DNA of 64,000 nucleotides from Bacteroidota bacterium (lineage in GTDB: Bacteria; Bacteroidota; Bacteroidia; JAHEXY01), in assembly GCA_023251875.1 (NCBI GenBank), contig JAHEXY010000003.1:62001-126000 (forward strand). Reading direction: 5' to 3'. The translations under genes and the position numbers were made by a program. Below the pieces are notes generated by a model that was not told where the DNA came from, did not search any database, and was given only the letters and a program-made list of their open reading frames with translations. Below are positions 54,104-63,663 of this stretch, in pieces. Each line of letters starts with the position of its first letter. The stretch's first letter is position 1.

Positions 54104-54155
54104 GCTCCCTCTCCTTTGGAGTACCAGTCCCATTTTTACGGGAGGGTTGGGAAAC
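54104..54155. repeat. Intergenic copy E of the GC-rich palindromic repeat (divergent)
   Basis: Read on the minus strand it has CCCAACCCTCCCG, a short hairpin CCCGTAAAAATGGG in place of the CCCGAA/TTCGGG module, CTGGTACTCCAAAGGAGAGGGAGC, i.e. the same order of blocks as copies A and B. It lies 17 bp beyond the acetoacetate decarboxylase-like gene. Confidence 0.6.
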
Positions 54156-54379
54156 AATGTCATTAAATTAAGTTTCATATAGCTCTTTTATAGTTATTTA
54201 GGGTTTGCTATTTTCCCTTGATTCGTTTTACCTTAGCCAACCTCTCGTATTTTCTATTGAATCTTATTGGCTCAAGTTTTTTTACAAATAAGTTTTCAAG
54301 TTCCTGTAATATTTATTTTTGGATTAAATCTTTCAATCAAAAGCATTATCTTTATATGCATTTTTTAAATTGAAAAGAT

Positions 54380-54778
54380 ATGTCTACAATATTAAGTTCC
54401 TCAGCCATTAGGGCCATTTATAGAATCGGAGATATGATGATTCCTAAAAATGGAGATTTCCCCTCTTATTCAGAAGTTAAAGGACTAGATTATATTGATG
54501 ATATTTTATCCTATGCTCCTGAAAATGATATTAGCGACTTAAATATGGTATTAACAATACTGGGTTTTATGCCAACATTTGTACTAAAAATATTGGTAAA
54601 TAAAATGTCGAAAAGTCATGAAAATGAAGGAAGCGGTGCTATATCTGTTATTCTCCGTCAACTTGATTTTGGATTAAGAGGAATTGTTTTTGCCACTTAT
54701 TATACAGAAAAAACAAGTCCTAGTTTTAAAGGCCAAAAACCGATTGACATTATTGGTTATAAAATAAACAGGTTTTAG
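54380..54778 (+). CDS. Small hypothetical protein, possibly gluconate 2-dehydrogenase subunit 3-like
   Basis: The 132-residue helical protein has no signal peptide. It starts MSTILSSSAIRAIYRIGDMMIPKNGDFPSYSEVKG, which recalls the LCDTLIP-type start of gluconate 2-dehydrogenase subunit 3/GMC-associated small subunits, and ends SPSFKGQKPIDIIGYKINRF, near the GYP-type ending of that family. No GMC oxidoreductase gene is adjacent, so the link is weak. It is followed after 18 bp by the rRNA methyltransferase gene. Confidence 0.5.
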   Translation: MSTILSSSAIRAIYRIGDMMIPKNGDFPSYSEVKGLDYIDDILSYAPENDISDLNMVLTILGFMPTFVLKILVNKMSKSHENEGSGAISVILRQLDFGLRGIVFATYYTEKTSPSFKGQKPIDIIGYKINRF

Positions 54779-54796
54779 AACCTTCTTTAATCTTTA

Positions 54797-56233
54797 ATGC
54801 AACATTTACCTGAACAATATGTACTTCGCGCCAAAAATTATTTTGGCGATGATTACACTAATTTTATAGCCTCTTTATCCCAGCCTGCATCTTTATCAAT
54901 CCGGTTAAATTCAGAGAAAATAAACCATCATTTTGGTCATTTTGTAGATGTTCCATGGTGTGATGAAGGAAAATATTTAGACATCCGACCTGATTTTACC
55001 CTTGATCCTTTATTTCATGCGGGTACTTATTATGTGCAAGAAGCATCTTCTATGTTTATTGCTCATATAGTAAAACATATTTTTGACTTATCACAATCAC
55101 TCAATGTACTTGATTTATGTGCTGCACCGGGCGGTAAATCTACTTTACTCAGTTCTCTCTTATCAGATGAAAGTTTATTGATAGCAAATGAGGTTATTGC
55201 AAAACGCGTTGGCATGTTAAGTGAAAACATAAGTAAATGGGGAAAACCAAATACGCTTGTTAGTAATAACGACCCAAACGATTTAAAAAAATTAAATTCC
55301 TTTTTTGATTTAGTAGTAGTTGATGCTCCCTGTTCGGGAGAAGGATTGTTTAGAAAAGATCATGATGCAATAAATGAATGGTCGGTAAATAATATACAAT
55401 TATGTGAAGCCCGACAAAAACGAATTTTAGAAGCAATACAAAAAACAATTGCCAATGATGGTTATTTAATTTTTTGTACCTGCACATTTGCTCCTGAAGA
55501 AAATGAAGAAAATTTAAAATGGTTTATTGAAAATAATCCTGAATATGAATCTGTTCAAATTCCAATAAATAAGAATTGGGGCATTGTTCAAAAAACAAAT
55601 ACAGTAAAGGATCAACAATTATTTTCCTATCATTTTTATCCCCATAAAGTAAAAGGCGAAGGATTTTTTGTAACGTGTTTAAAAAAAGCCCTCAGCCCTA
55701 GCCTCCCGAATCAAGTTCGGGACAAGCTCTCTCCCAAAGGAGAGGGGAAGCATTCCAAATTAAAAAAACATGTTAATTTTCAATTATTACAAGAAAAAGA
55801 AAAAAACATACTAAAAAACTGGATTAAAAATTTTGAACAATATGAGTTTTATTTGAATTGGGAAAATGAATTGTATGCTATTCATAAAGAAAAAACAAAA
55901 GAGATTTCCTTATTAATGCAAACCTTTAAAATCAAGCAAGCAGGAATTCATATAGGAAAGCTAATTAAAAACGAGCTGATTCCCTCTCATCATTTAGCTG
56001 TAAGCACCATTATTTCTAATGAAATACCTTTTATAGAATTAAATAAACAACAAGCATTACAATATTTAGCCAAGCAAAATATTACCGCCATCTCTACAGA
56101 TTCTGTTGGATGGCATTTGGTAAAATACAATGGCGTTAATTTAGGCTGGGTAAAAATGCTGCCCAATAGAATTAACAATTACTATCCTCAAGAATATAGG
56201 ATACGGAAATCAATAGAAATTATTGCCAAATAA
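54797..56233 (+). CDS. RsmF-like rRNA cytosine-C5 methyltransferase with an in-frame repeat insertion
   Basis: The 478-residue protein of the NOL1/NOP2/Sun family methylates cytosine C5 in 16S rRNA (RsmF/YebU-type). It shows YVQEASSMF, the SAM-binding VLDLCAAPGGKSTLLSSLL, DAPCSGEGLFRKD with the release cysteine, and CTCTFAPEENEENL with the nucleophilic cysteine. The C-terminal RNA-binding part (GIHIGKLIKNELIPSHHLAVS...) follows. Residues ~298-318 (ALSPSLPNQVRDKLSPKGEG), between the two, are encoded by the dispersed repeat at 55688-55750. The frame is preserved on both sides, so the insert probably forms a loop in the linker. Confidence 0.92.
   Translation: MQHLPEQYVLRAKNYFGDDYTNFIASLSQPASLSIRLNSEKINHHFGHFVDVPWCDEGKYLDIRPDFTLDPLFHAGTYYVQEASSMFIAHIVKHIFDLSQSLNVLDLCAAPGGKSTLLSSLLSDESLLIANEVIAKRVGMLSENISKWGKPNTLVSNNDPNDLKKLNSFFDLVVVDAPCSGEGLFRKDHDAINEWSVNNIQLCEARQKRILEAIQKTIANDGYLIFCTCTFAPEENEENLKWFIENNPEYESVQIPINKNWGIVQKTNTVKDQQLFSYHFYPHKVKGEGFFVTCLKKALSPSLPNQVRDKLSPKGEGKHSKLKKHVNFQLLQEKEKNILKNWIKNFEQYEFYLNWENELYAIHKEKTKEISLLMQTFKIKQAGIHIGKLIKNELIPSHHLAVSTIISNEIPFIELNKQQALQYLAKQNITAISTDSVGWHLVKYNGVNLGWVKMLPNRINNYYPQEYRIRKSIEIIAK
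55688..55750 (+). repeat. In-frame copy B of the GC-rich palindromic repeat, within the RsmF-like gene
   Basis: It starts GCCCTCAGCCCTAGCC and shares CCCGAATCAAGTTCGGGACA and the block CTCTCTCCC..GGAGAGGGGA with copy A in recQ. Here translation follows the strand opposite to copy A relative to the element, and both frames are free of stops. Confidence 0.88.
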
Positions 56234-56307
56234 ATCTGTACTTTTGCAAAGTATTACCCCAATTTTTCCTAAAATAATTCCAAACATTAATTTTGATTCC
56301 TATAGAA

Positions 56308-57339
56308 ATGAAATACCAATTTACATTCTTATTTATTTTTTCTTATTTTTTTTCCTTCTCTCAAATTCCAATTGGTTATTATGATTCGGCCCAAGGCCTA
56401 CAAGGAGAAGATTTACGAACAGCCTTATTCAACATTATAAAAGATCAAACACAATTAAGCTATAGCGATTTGCCAACGTATTTTGAAACCACAGATAAAA
56501 AATTGGATGGTTCAGTTTGGGATATGTATTCTGATGTTCCCAATGGAACTCCCCCTTATACTTTTACATTTGGAACAGATAAATGCGGTAGTTATGCAAA
56601 AGAAGGCGATTGCTATAATCGTGAACATTCCTTTCCTGCTTCTTGGTTTAATGATGCACTCCCCATGTATTCCGATTTATTTCATATTTACCCTACAGAT
56701 GGTTATGTAAATAGTAAACACAGTAACTATCCCTTCGGAGATGTTGCTTCAGCTTCTTGGACCTCTCAAAATGGAAGCATGCTTGGCAGTTCTGCTGATG
56801 CTGGTTACACCGCAACCGTTTTTGAACCCATTGACGAATACAAAGGAGATATTGCTCGTTCGTACTTATACATGATCACATGTTATAAAGACAAAGTTTC
56901 AGGCTGGAGTAGTGATGCTTTAGAAGGCGATCATTTATCGAATTGGGAATTGCAAACATTAAAAAAATGGGCTGCAAAAGATACGGTAAGTCAAAAAGAA
57001 ATCGATAGAAACGATGCGGTATATAAAATACAGAATAATAGAAATCCTTATATCGACCATCCGGAATGGGTAAGTGAAATTTGGGGAGATACTTTATCGG
57101 GTATTGCAAATACAGTAAATTCAACTATTAAAATTTGGTATACTAATAATCAAATCAATATTTCAGGAATAAAATCGAATAATGCTCAAATGATTTTATT
57201 TGATTATACCGGAAAAGAAATTCAAGTTCTAAATCACATTCATACTACAACAGCCATTAATTTGAAAAATGGATTTTATCTGGCAAGTATTTTTCAGGAT
57301 AATAAGAATTATACTTTAAAGTTTATTGTTAAAGAATAA
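56308..57339 (+). CDS. Secreted endonuclease I family nuclease with sorting domain
   Basis: From the ATG at 56308 the protein has 343 residues with a signal peptide (MKYQFTFLFIFSYFFSFSQ). The endonuclease I (His-Me finger) domain includes CYNREHSFPASWF with the likely catalytic histidine, DLFHIYPTDGYVNSKHSNYPFG and later GDIARSYLYMITCY, DALEGDHLSNWELQTLKKW and RNDAVYKIQNNRNPYIDHPEWV. The final ~75 residues look like a type A T9SS domain. It is expected to degrade nucleic acids outside the cell. An in-frame TTG at 56293 would add five residues but gives a poorer signal peptide. It ends 5 bp before the convergent PKD gene. Confidence 0.88.
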   Translation: MKYQFTFLFIFSYFFSFSQIPIGYYDSAQGLQGEDLRTALFNIIKDQTQLSYSDLPTYFETTDKKLDGSVWDMYSDVPNGTPPYTFTFGTDKCGSYAKEGDCYNREHSFPASWFNDALPMYSDLFHIYPTDGYVNSKHSNYPFGDVASASWTSQNGSMLGSSADAGYTATVFEPIDEYKGDIARSYLYMITCYKDKVSGWSSDALEGDHLSNWELQTLKKWAAKDTVSQKEIDRNDAVYKIQNNRNPYIDHPEWVSEIWGDTLSGIANTVNSTIKIWYTNNQINISGIKSNNAQMILFDYTGKEIQVLNHIHTTTAINLKNGFYLASIFQDNKNYTLKFIVKE

Positions 57340-57344
57340 AAAAA

Positions 57345-60300
57345 TCATCTAATCAAACTCACTCTGCCCACATAAGTATTTGTTTCATCCAATACCGTTC
57401 TCACACTAATGTGATAAACGTATACATCTTCTTGTGCAGGGCTACCGGCTCTTGTTCCATCCCAACCGGCATTCATATCAGAAGTAGTATAAATTTTATT
57501 TCCCCAGCGATCAAAAATATCCATATTGTATTGTAAAATACCCAAGCCTTTTGCAGTAAAATAATCATTGGTGCTATTACCGTTTGGGGTAAACGCATTA
57601 GGTATAAATAAAATAGCATCGGGATTTATTCTTATACTATTTGAAATGCTATCTACACAACCGTATTGATTGGTAACAGTTAGCCATACTTGGTAATTTC
57701 CTGTATCTGCATAAGCATGATTGGGATTTTGTAAATCGCTTACTGTTTCATCTCCCATGTACCAATTCCAACTCACCGCATCAGTTGACAAATCAGTAAA
57801 CTGAACATTGGGATTTAAAATACTGATGTAATCAGGAGAAAAAATAAAACTAGCTGTTGGTAATGAATAGGCTTGAATACTCACAGGAAAATCACTTTGA
57901 TCAACACAACCTTTATCTGAAATGGCTGTTAATGTTACACTGTAGATTCCCGGTACTGAATAAGTGTAAGAAGGATTAGCAGCTGTTGATGTTGTACCAT
58001 CTCCTAAATCCCATAAATAAGATTGAATATTGGTAGATGAAATAGTAGAGTTATTAGTAAAGTTTATATCTAAATCAATACAGCCATTGTATTTATCAGG
58101 AGCAAAATCAACAACAGGCAAAGGATAAATAGTGAGCACTTGCGTAATAGAATCTAAACAGCCTTTATCAGTAGTAGCAATTAGTTTTACATTGTATTGT
58201 CCGGCTTGTGCAAATGTATGTGTGGGAGATTGCGTACTTGATGTAATAGCATCATCAAAATCCCATGTATAAGTCATGCTTCCTGAACTTAAATAAGATA
58301 GATTATTAAAATTACTTGTAGCATTTAAACAAACATTATTAGTTAAATAATCTACAATGGGCAATGGATAAATTACCACACTGCCATTTGCAGTATCTTT
58401 ACATCCATCCGTACTGGTTACAATTAATTGTGTATTGTAAGAACCTGAACTCGCAAAAGTAATACTTGGATTTTGTTCCGTTGAATTGGTTCCATTTCCA
58501 AAATCCCATTCCCATGAAGTAATTAAAGTTCCGTTTGTGTTAGTAGCATCTGTAAAAGCAGCAGCTTGTTGATCACAAACATTTGCTGTAGTAATTGCAG
58601 CTTGCGGAACAGCAAAAACAGTTATGGTTTGAGAAAGCGTATCACTGCAACTGTTTCCTGAAAATGCAATAAGGCTTACATTATATATACCTGCTTGCGC
58701 GTATTGATAATTGGGAGACTGTAAAGCAGAAGTATTTCCATCGCCAAAATCCCATTTGTAGCTTGATATATTTCCGGAAGCAATGCTTGATGTATTAATA
58801 AATGTAGCCTCATCATAAGAACAAACATTGGTAAAAGAAAAATTTGCTGATGGAACTGTATTCACAGAAGCAGTATGTGTACTATTTGCAGTACATCCCA
58901 TATCAGAAGTTGCAATGAGAGTAACAGTATAATTTCCGGGAGCAGCATAAGTATTTGTTGGAGACTGCGTGTTTGATGTATTGCCATCTCCAAAACTCCA
59001 ATTCCAAGAAACAATATTGCCTGAGCTTATACTTGATAAATCAGTAAAAGGCGAAGCTTCATTTTCGCAAACCGGAACTGAACTAAAATCTGCTATTGGT
59101 AAAGAATACACAAGTGTATTTTGCGAAAGCGTATCCTTACATCCTTTGTCGGATGTAGTAATTAATGTAGCAGAATAGGTTCCTGCATTTGAATAGGCAT
59201 GTGAAGGAGATTGATTAGCAGATAAACTGCCATCACCCAAATCCCATGCCCATGAAGTAATACTTCCACTTGCAATTGTTGTAGCATCTGTAAAAACAGA
59301 AAAATTATTTAAACATACGGCAGGCGCAGTAAAACTATTTTGTGGTAAAGGATAAACCGTTGCTACTTGAGTAATATTATCAGTACAACCATATTGATTG
59401 ATAATGGTAAGCTTTACATTAAATGTTGATGCACTTGCATAATTATTACTTGGATTTTGTGATGTTGAAGTGTTTCCATCTCCGAAACTCCAATTCCAAT
59501 TTGTAATGGTTGTGCCATTTGTATTAGACAAATCAGTAAAAGAAGAGGTAAGATTTAAACAAACATCTGCAACACTAAAATTAGCTTGTGGGTTTACGGC
59601 ATTAGGATCTGCAATTACAGAAACATTCGCCACAACTGGACAAATACCGTCATCAACCGTTACTGAATAATTTCCAACACTTAATCCTGTGGCTGTGGCT
59701 GTAGTTTGCACAGGTGTTGTATTCCATGAATAAGTGTACACTCCGCTCCCACCTGTTGCACTTACTGTTGCTGTAGCATTAGCATTGCTACATGTTGTGT
59801 TAGTTGCAGAAACTACTGGCACAGCTGCATTATTACTAGCCACCGTTACATTTCCACTAACGGTACAATTTCCATCATTTACATTTACGGTATAAGTTCC
59901 TGCAGCTAATCCTGTTGCTTTTTTTGTTGTTTGAATTGGCGTAGTATTCCAAGAGTAGGTATACACTCCACTTCCTCCTGTGGCAGTTACGCTTGCTGTT
60001 CCATCAGATGCACCACAACTTTCATTGGTACTTGTAAATTTTAAAGTTGCAGCAGCACTTGCATTAATGCTTACATTTCCGGTAACAGAACAATTACCAT
60101 CATCTACCGTTACAGAATAATTTCCTGCAACTAATCCACTTGCAGTTGATTTTATTTGTACCGGTGTAGTTGCCCATGAATAAGTATAGGTACCAGAGCC
60201 TCCTGTTGCAGTTACACTTGCAGTTCCATCAGCATTACCACAATATTCATCAGTAGAAGAAAAAGTTAATGTTGGTCCTGCTGCACTCGAAACAGTTGCT

Positions 60301-61583
60301 TTAGCAGTTGCATTACAATTTCCATCATCAACACTTACCGTATAATTTCCGGATGCAAGCCCTGTAGACGTTGCAGTATTTTGTTTTGGAGTACTATTCC
60401 ATTGATAGGTATATGCGCCCGATCCTCCCGTAGCAGTAACCGTAGCAGTACCGTCTTTTAATCCACAGTTTTCATCTGTTACACTTGTTTTAAGTGTAAT
60501 GGCTTTTGATATTTTTACTGTTTGCGTAAATGTAGCATCACAACCTTCTTTAGTAGTTACAGTAAGTGTAACCGTATAACTTCCCGAACTTGCATACGTG
60601 TTGGTTGGATTTTGTTGCGTTGAAGTATTGCCATCTCCAAAATCCCAAAGCCAAGATGTAATTGTAGAACCAACAATGCTCGATTGATCTGTGAACTGCG
60701 TAGCACTTCCTAAACAAGCATTACTAGTTGTAAAATCAGCAACGGGGTTGTTAGGATTTCCAGTAATGGTAATATCTATTGTAGATGTACATTTAGCCCC
60801 GCTTGTATTTTTACTTGTAATGGTGCAAGAATAAGTTCCAGGATCGGTAACACTTACTATTTGTGTATTATCAGAAAAACCATTAGGGCCGCTCCAACTG
60901 TATTTTGATGCACCGGCAGGAGCGGTAAGTGTGATGGCTTGTCCTCCGCATACAACAGGAGAAGACGAAATAATTTGCAGAGGATCTACATCGCAATCTA
61001 TATATGCATAGCCTGCATGCACATTATACACACACCAGTCAACCACAAATTCAATAGTAACCGTTTGCCCGATATAAGCATCAAGTGGTACAAGTACCGA
61101 AGACCAATCTTTATATTGATAATTACCACTTTTAGTAAAGCCTCCAATAGAAGGTGCGGTATTGGCATTTACATCATACGTAGCGCAATCAATTTCATTG
61201 TTATTTTTATCATACATTTTAATTATAAAATAGGGTTGTTCAGCAGTAGTGTGGCTTCCATCTTCAAGCACAACTGCATAGTGGTAAGTAAAACTTGAAT
61301 TACTTGCAGAAACCGTAAAGGTTTGTTTTAATGTTGCCCCATAGCCATTTGAACCTTTAGTATCACCAATAAGAATTGAATAATTGCCTCCTGATGGATA
61401 AACGCGAGATATACTAGGGATATTTGCATCATTACCATTTGAGTATACCGTAACAGCACCTTTGCCCGAAGTTGTCCAACCACTAGAAGTGCCGTTTTCA
61501 AAACCAATATTGGTTTGAGATTTAATTACAGTAAACTTAAATAGGCTAAGAAGTATAAAAAAAAACAAGTAAAATTTTTTCAT
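57345..61583 (-). CDS. Giant PKD/SprB-repeat surface protein with type B sorting domain
   Basis: The 1412-residue protein has a signal peptide (to IKSQ, ~residue 22) and an N-terminal jelly-roll-like domain (GFENGTSSGWTTSG...). An Ig-like domain (SSPVVCGGQAITLTAPAG) and one PKD domain come next, followed by four SprB repeats (each ...DGTASVTATGGSG.YTYSW.TTP.Q...GL..GNY.V.VDDGNC) and about eight further PKD domains, each with W.FGDG.(T/S)S...P...Y...G.Y.V.L. The C-terminus LFIPNAFTPNGNSTNDYF...YNMDIFDRWGNKIYTT...NTYVGRVSLIR is a type B T9SS domain. It is likely a surface adhesin or motility component; partner unknown. Confidence 0.9.
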   Translation of the reverse strand: MKKFYLFFFILLSLFKFTVIKSQTNIGFENGTSSGWTTSGKGAVTVYSNGNDANIPSISRVYPSGGNYSILIGDTKGSNGYGATLKQTFTVSASNSSFTYHYAVVLEDGSHTTAEQPYFIIKMYDKNNNEIDCATYDVNANTAPSIGGFTKSGNYQYKDWSSVLVPLDAYIGQTVTIEFVVDWCVYNVHAGYAYIDCDVDPLQIISSSPVVCGGQAITLTAPAGASKYSWSGPNGFSDNTQIVSVTDPGTYSCTITSKNTSGAKCTSTIDITITGNPNNPVADFTTSNACLGSATQFTDQSSIVGSTITSWLWDFGDGNTSTQQNPTNTYASSGSYTVTLTVTTKEGCDATFTQTVKISKAITLKTSVTDENCGLKDGTATVTATGGSGAYTYQWNSTPKQNTATSTGLASGNYTVSVDDGNCNATAKATVSSAAGPTLTFSSTDEYCGNADGTASVTATGGSGTYTYSWATTPVQIKSTASGLVAGNYSVTVDDGNCSVTGNVSINASAAATLKFTSTNESCGASDGTASVTATGGSGVYTYSWNTTPIQTTKKATGLAAGTYTVNVNDGNCTVSGNVTVASNNAAVPVVSATNTTCSNANATATVSATGGSGVYTYSWNTTPVQTTATATGLSVGNYSVTVDDGICPVVANVSVIADPNAVNPQANFSVADVCLNLTSSFTDLSNTNGTTITNWNWSFGDGNTSTSQNPSNNYASASTFNVKLTIINQYGCTDNITQVATVYPLPQNSFTAPAVCLNNFSVFTDATTIASGSITSWAWDLGDGSLSANQSPSHAYSNAGTYSATLITTSDKGCKDTLSQNTLVYSLPIADFSSVPVCENEASPFTDLSSISSGNIVSWNWSFGDGNTSNTQSPTNTYAAPGNYTVTLIATSDMGCTANSTHTASVNTVPSANFSFTNVCSYDEATFINTSSIASGNISSYKWDFGDGNTSALQSPNYQYAQAGIYNVSLIAFSGNSCSDTLSQTITVFAVPQAAITTANVCDQQAAAFTDATNTNGTLITSWEWDFGNGTNSTEQNPSITFASSGSYNTQLIVTSTDGCKDTANGSVVIYPLPIVDYLTNNVCLNATSNFNNLSYLSSGSMTYTWDFDDAITSSTQSPTHTFAQAGQYNVKLIATTDKGCLDSITQVLTIYPLPVVDFAPDKYNGCIDLDINFTNNSTISSTNIQSYLWDLGDGTTSTAANPSYTYSVPGIYSVTLTAISDKGCVDQSDFPVSIQAYSLPTASFIFSPDYISILNPNVQFTDLSTDAVSWNWYMGDETVSDLQNPNHAYADTGNYQVWLTVTNQYGCVDSISNSIRINPDAILFIPNAFTPNGNSTNDYFTAKGLGILQYNMDIFDRWGNKIYTTSDMNAGWDGTRAGSPAQEDVYVYHISVRTVLDETNTYVGRVSLIR

Positions 61584-61814
61584 TCAATATTTTTAAAAAA
61601 TTAGAATAGAAAAAAGAAAAACTTTATGAAGATCAAATTTAATGCGGCTAACCGGCTAAACTTGGAGGTTATTAAAGCAATATAGAATAAAGAATTAAAA
61701 AATCAAAAAAATCTGGTGCTTAGTTCAGTGCTGTTCAATTATAAATAAAATATTGATACCGATATAAATTATTTTTTGAAATGATCCACTAGATTAATTA
61801 TTAAAATTACAGCG

Positions 61815-61822
61815 TATATTTG
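61815..61822 (+). promoter_or_regulatory. Candidate -7 box for the arginase-family gene
   Basis: TATATTTG matches TAnnTTTG, 56 bp before the preferred ATG at 61879. No TTG is found at the -33 distance. The spacer 61584-61869 (286 bp) shows nothing else of note. Confidence 0.4.
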
Positions 61823-61878
61823 AACGACTCTGACTGAGTGTAGCTAAGTATGAACGTTGACTAAAACACTTGAAAATT

Positions 61879-62928
61879 ATGACATCAAAACAAAAAAAAA
61901 TAGCCCAATTCAATGATAGTTGGGTGGGCATTAACAATGGCAATATTTTTGGATTGCCGTTTGATCAAGCAGAATCAGACATTGTTCTTATTCCCGTTAC
62001 TTGGGATGTTACAACATCCTATGCTCCCGGCACTGCCAATGGTCCGGAAGCTATATTACATGCATCTCCACAGCTTGATTTATTTGAGCCCGATTTAAAA
62101 GATGCCTGGAAAAATGGAATTTACATGCAACCTATTTCTCTAAAATGGATGGATCTTAACCAGAGTTTGCGAGCAAAAGCCGAAAAATGTATTGATGCAT
62201 TAGAAAGCGGAAAAAACATTGACGACCCAGAATTAAAGCCACACTATGCCGAAATAAATAAAGCTTGTGAAGAACTAAAAGCGGCTGTTTATAACGATGC
62301 ACAAACTTTATTACAACAAAATAAATTAGTGGGTGTTGTTGGAGGAGATCATAGCTCCCCATTAGGGCTGATGGAAGCTTTAGCCGAGAAATATAATGAT
62401 TATGCCATTTTACAAATTGATGCCCATGCAGATTTGCGTGTGGCATTTGAAGGGTTTACTTATTCACACGCTTCTATTATGTACAATGCATTGCAAATAG
62501 CAAGTGTAAGCAAATTGGTGCAAGTAGGTATACGCGATATATGTGAAGCAGAAATAAATTTAATTAATAATTCACACGGTAGAATAAAAACATTTTTCGA
62601 TTGGGAACTCAAAGAAGACTACTACAATGGAAATTCATGGAGTGCCCTTTGTGATGAAATTATTAATGAATTACCACAACATGTTTATATTAGTTTTGAT
62701 ATTGATGGATTAGATCCTAAACTTTGTCCCAATACCGGAACTCCTGTTGCAGGAGGTTTTGAACTGCAACAAACATTTTATTTATTAAAAAAAATTGTAG
62801 ATGCCGGTAAAACCATTATTGGCTTTGATCTTTGTGAGGTAACTCCCGGTAAAGATGAATGGGATGGAAATGTAGGAGCCAGGGTTCTTTATAAACTTTG
62901 CAATTTAATGTGGAAATCTAAAACTTAG
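61879..62928 (+). CDS. Arginase/agmatinase/formiminoglutamase family hydrolase
   Basis: From the ATG at 61879 the protein has 349 residues of the ureohydrolase fold. The binuclear manganese ligands lie in GGDHSSPLG, IDAHADLR and SFDIDGLDPKLCPNTGTPVAGG, all complete. The N-terminal part includes PVTWDVTTSYAPGTANGPEAI, typical of the agmatinase-like proteins common in Bacteroidota. The substrate is unknown; agmatine, formiminoglutamate or a guanidino compound are candidates. An in-frame TTG at 61870 would add only three residues. It converges with the next gene, 9 bp apart, without a visible terminator. Confidence 0.9.
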   Translation: MTSKQKKIAQFNDSWVGINNGNIFGLPFDQAESDIVLIPVTWDVTTSYAPGTANGPEAILHASPQLDLFEPDLKDAWKNGIYMQPISLKWMDLNQSLRAKAEKCIDALESGKNIDDPELKPHYAEINKACEELKAAVYNDAQTLLQQNKLVGVVGGDHSSPLGLMEALAEKYNDYAILQIDAHADLRVAFEGFTYSHASIMYNALQIASVSKLVQVGIRDICEAEINLINNSHGRIKTFFDWELKEDYYNGNSWSALCDEIINELPQHVYISFDIDGLDPKLCPNTGTPVAGGFELQQTFYLLKKIVDAGKTIIGFDLCEVTPGKDEWDGNVGARVLYKLCNLMWKSKT

Positions 62929-62937
62929 AATATTTCA

Positions 62938-63558
62938 TTATTTATCATTCGCTTGCTGAGAAAGCACTATTGCTGTTACAATAGCCGAAATTGTAAATCC
63001 TATACCTGATATAGCCAAACTGTGAAATAACTTCTTTTTTTGTGCCCCATCAACAAATCCTGTTTGATACACTTCGTTATTTTTGAATTCAGTACGGCCA
63101 AGTTTTTCCCAATTAACATGCGGATGAATAGCCGCATTAATACCAACAGATAATCCTGTTGCAAGCCCTGCCCAAGGAAAAGCAGGCAAAAAAACCGGAG
63201 ACACTAATGCAATAACTCCAATGGAAATATCAGAAACCAGAGGTTTAAATGTTTTTTTTGCATCTCTATAACCAACTAAATACAAATTCATTTGCTCCGG
63301 AGTAAAGTAAAAATCAAGTGCGGTATCTTGTTTATAAACAATAAGCTCTTGCCCATTTGCATATTTTATTGAATAAAGATTATGTAAATAAACAATCTTT
63401 TTTTTTGTTTTATTCACTTGAGTATAAACAAGAGTAGAATCATTTTTTTCGATTACTTTAATAATCTTAGTTTTTCCTCCCAAAATAAATAATGTATCCT
63501 GAGAATAAGCATTTATAGTTATAAAAAGTATAAATAGTAATTGCGATAAGTACTTCAT
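62938..63558 (-). CDS. Hypothetical secreted protein with two C-terminal hydrophobic segments
   Basis: The 206-residue protein has a signal peptide (MKYLSQLLFILFITINAYSQ) and an N-terminal beta-rich domain (DTLFILGGKTKIIKVIEKNDSTLVYTQV...). Hydrophobic segments follow at about residues 110-145 (IGVIALVSPVFLPAFPWAGLATGLSVGINAAI) and 180-200 (SLAISGIGFTISAIVTAIVL). Proteins of this plan are common and uncharacterised in Bacteroidota. The function is not known. Confidence 0.7.
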   Translation of the reverse strand: MKYLSQLLFILFITINAYSQDTLFILGGKTKIIKVIEKNDSTLVYTQVNKTKKKIVYLHNLYSIKYANGQELIVYKQDTALDFYFTPEQMNLYLVGYRDAKKTFKPLVSDISIGVIALVSPVFLPAFPWAGLATGLSVGINAAIHPHVNWEKLGRTEFKNNEVYQTGFVDGAQKKKLFHSLAISGIGFTISAIVTAIVLSQQANDK

Positions 63559-63623
63559 ATATATTCTTCCGTTTAAGGTGACAATATATGTAAAATAATG
63601 GAAACAAATAACTGAAATATCAT

Positions 63624-63631
63624 TACCTTTG
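63624..63631 (+). promoter_or_regulatory. Candidate -7 box for gcvP
   Basis: TACCTTTG matches TAnnTTTG and would give a leader of about 28 nt before the gcvP ATG. A clear -33 TTG is missing. Confidence 0.45.
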
Positions 63632-63663
63632 TAGCATTATTTTTTTCAAAAACTATCTATCTC

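Noticed and set aside
57345-61000. Long opposite-strand ORFs and tandem repeats in the giant PKD gene
   Set aside because: They are shadows of biased PKD/SprB codons; the minus-strand 1412-codon frame has a signal peptide and sorting domain.
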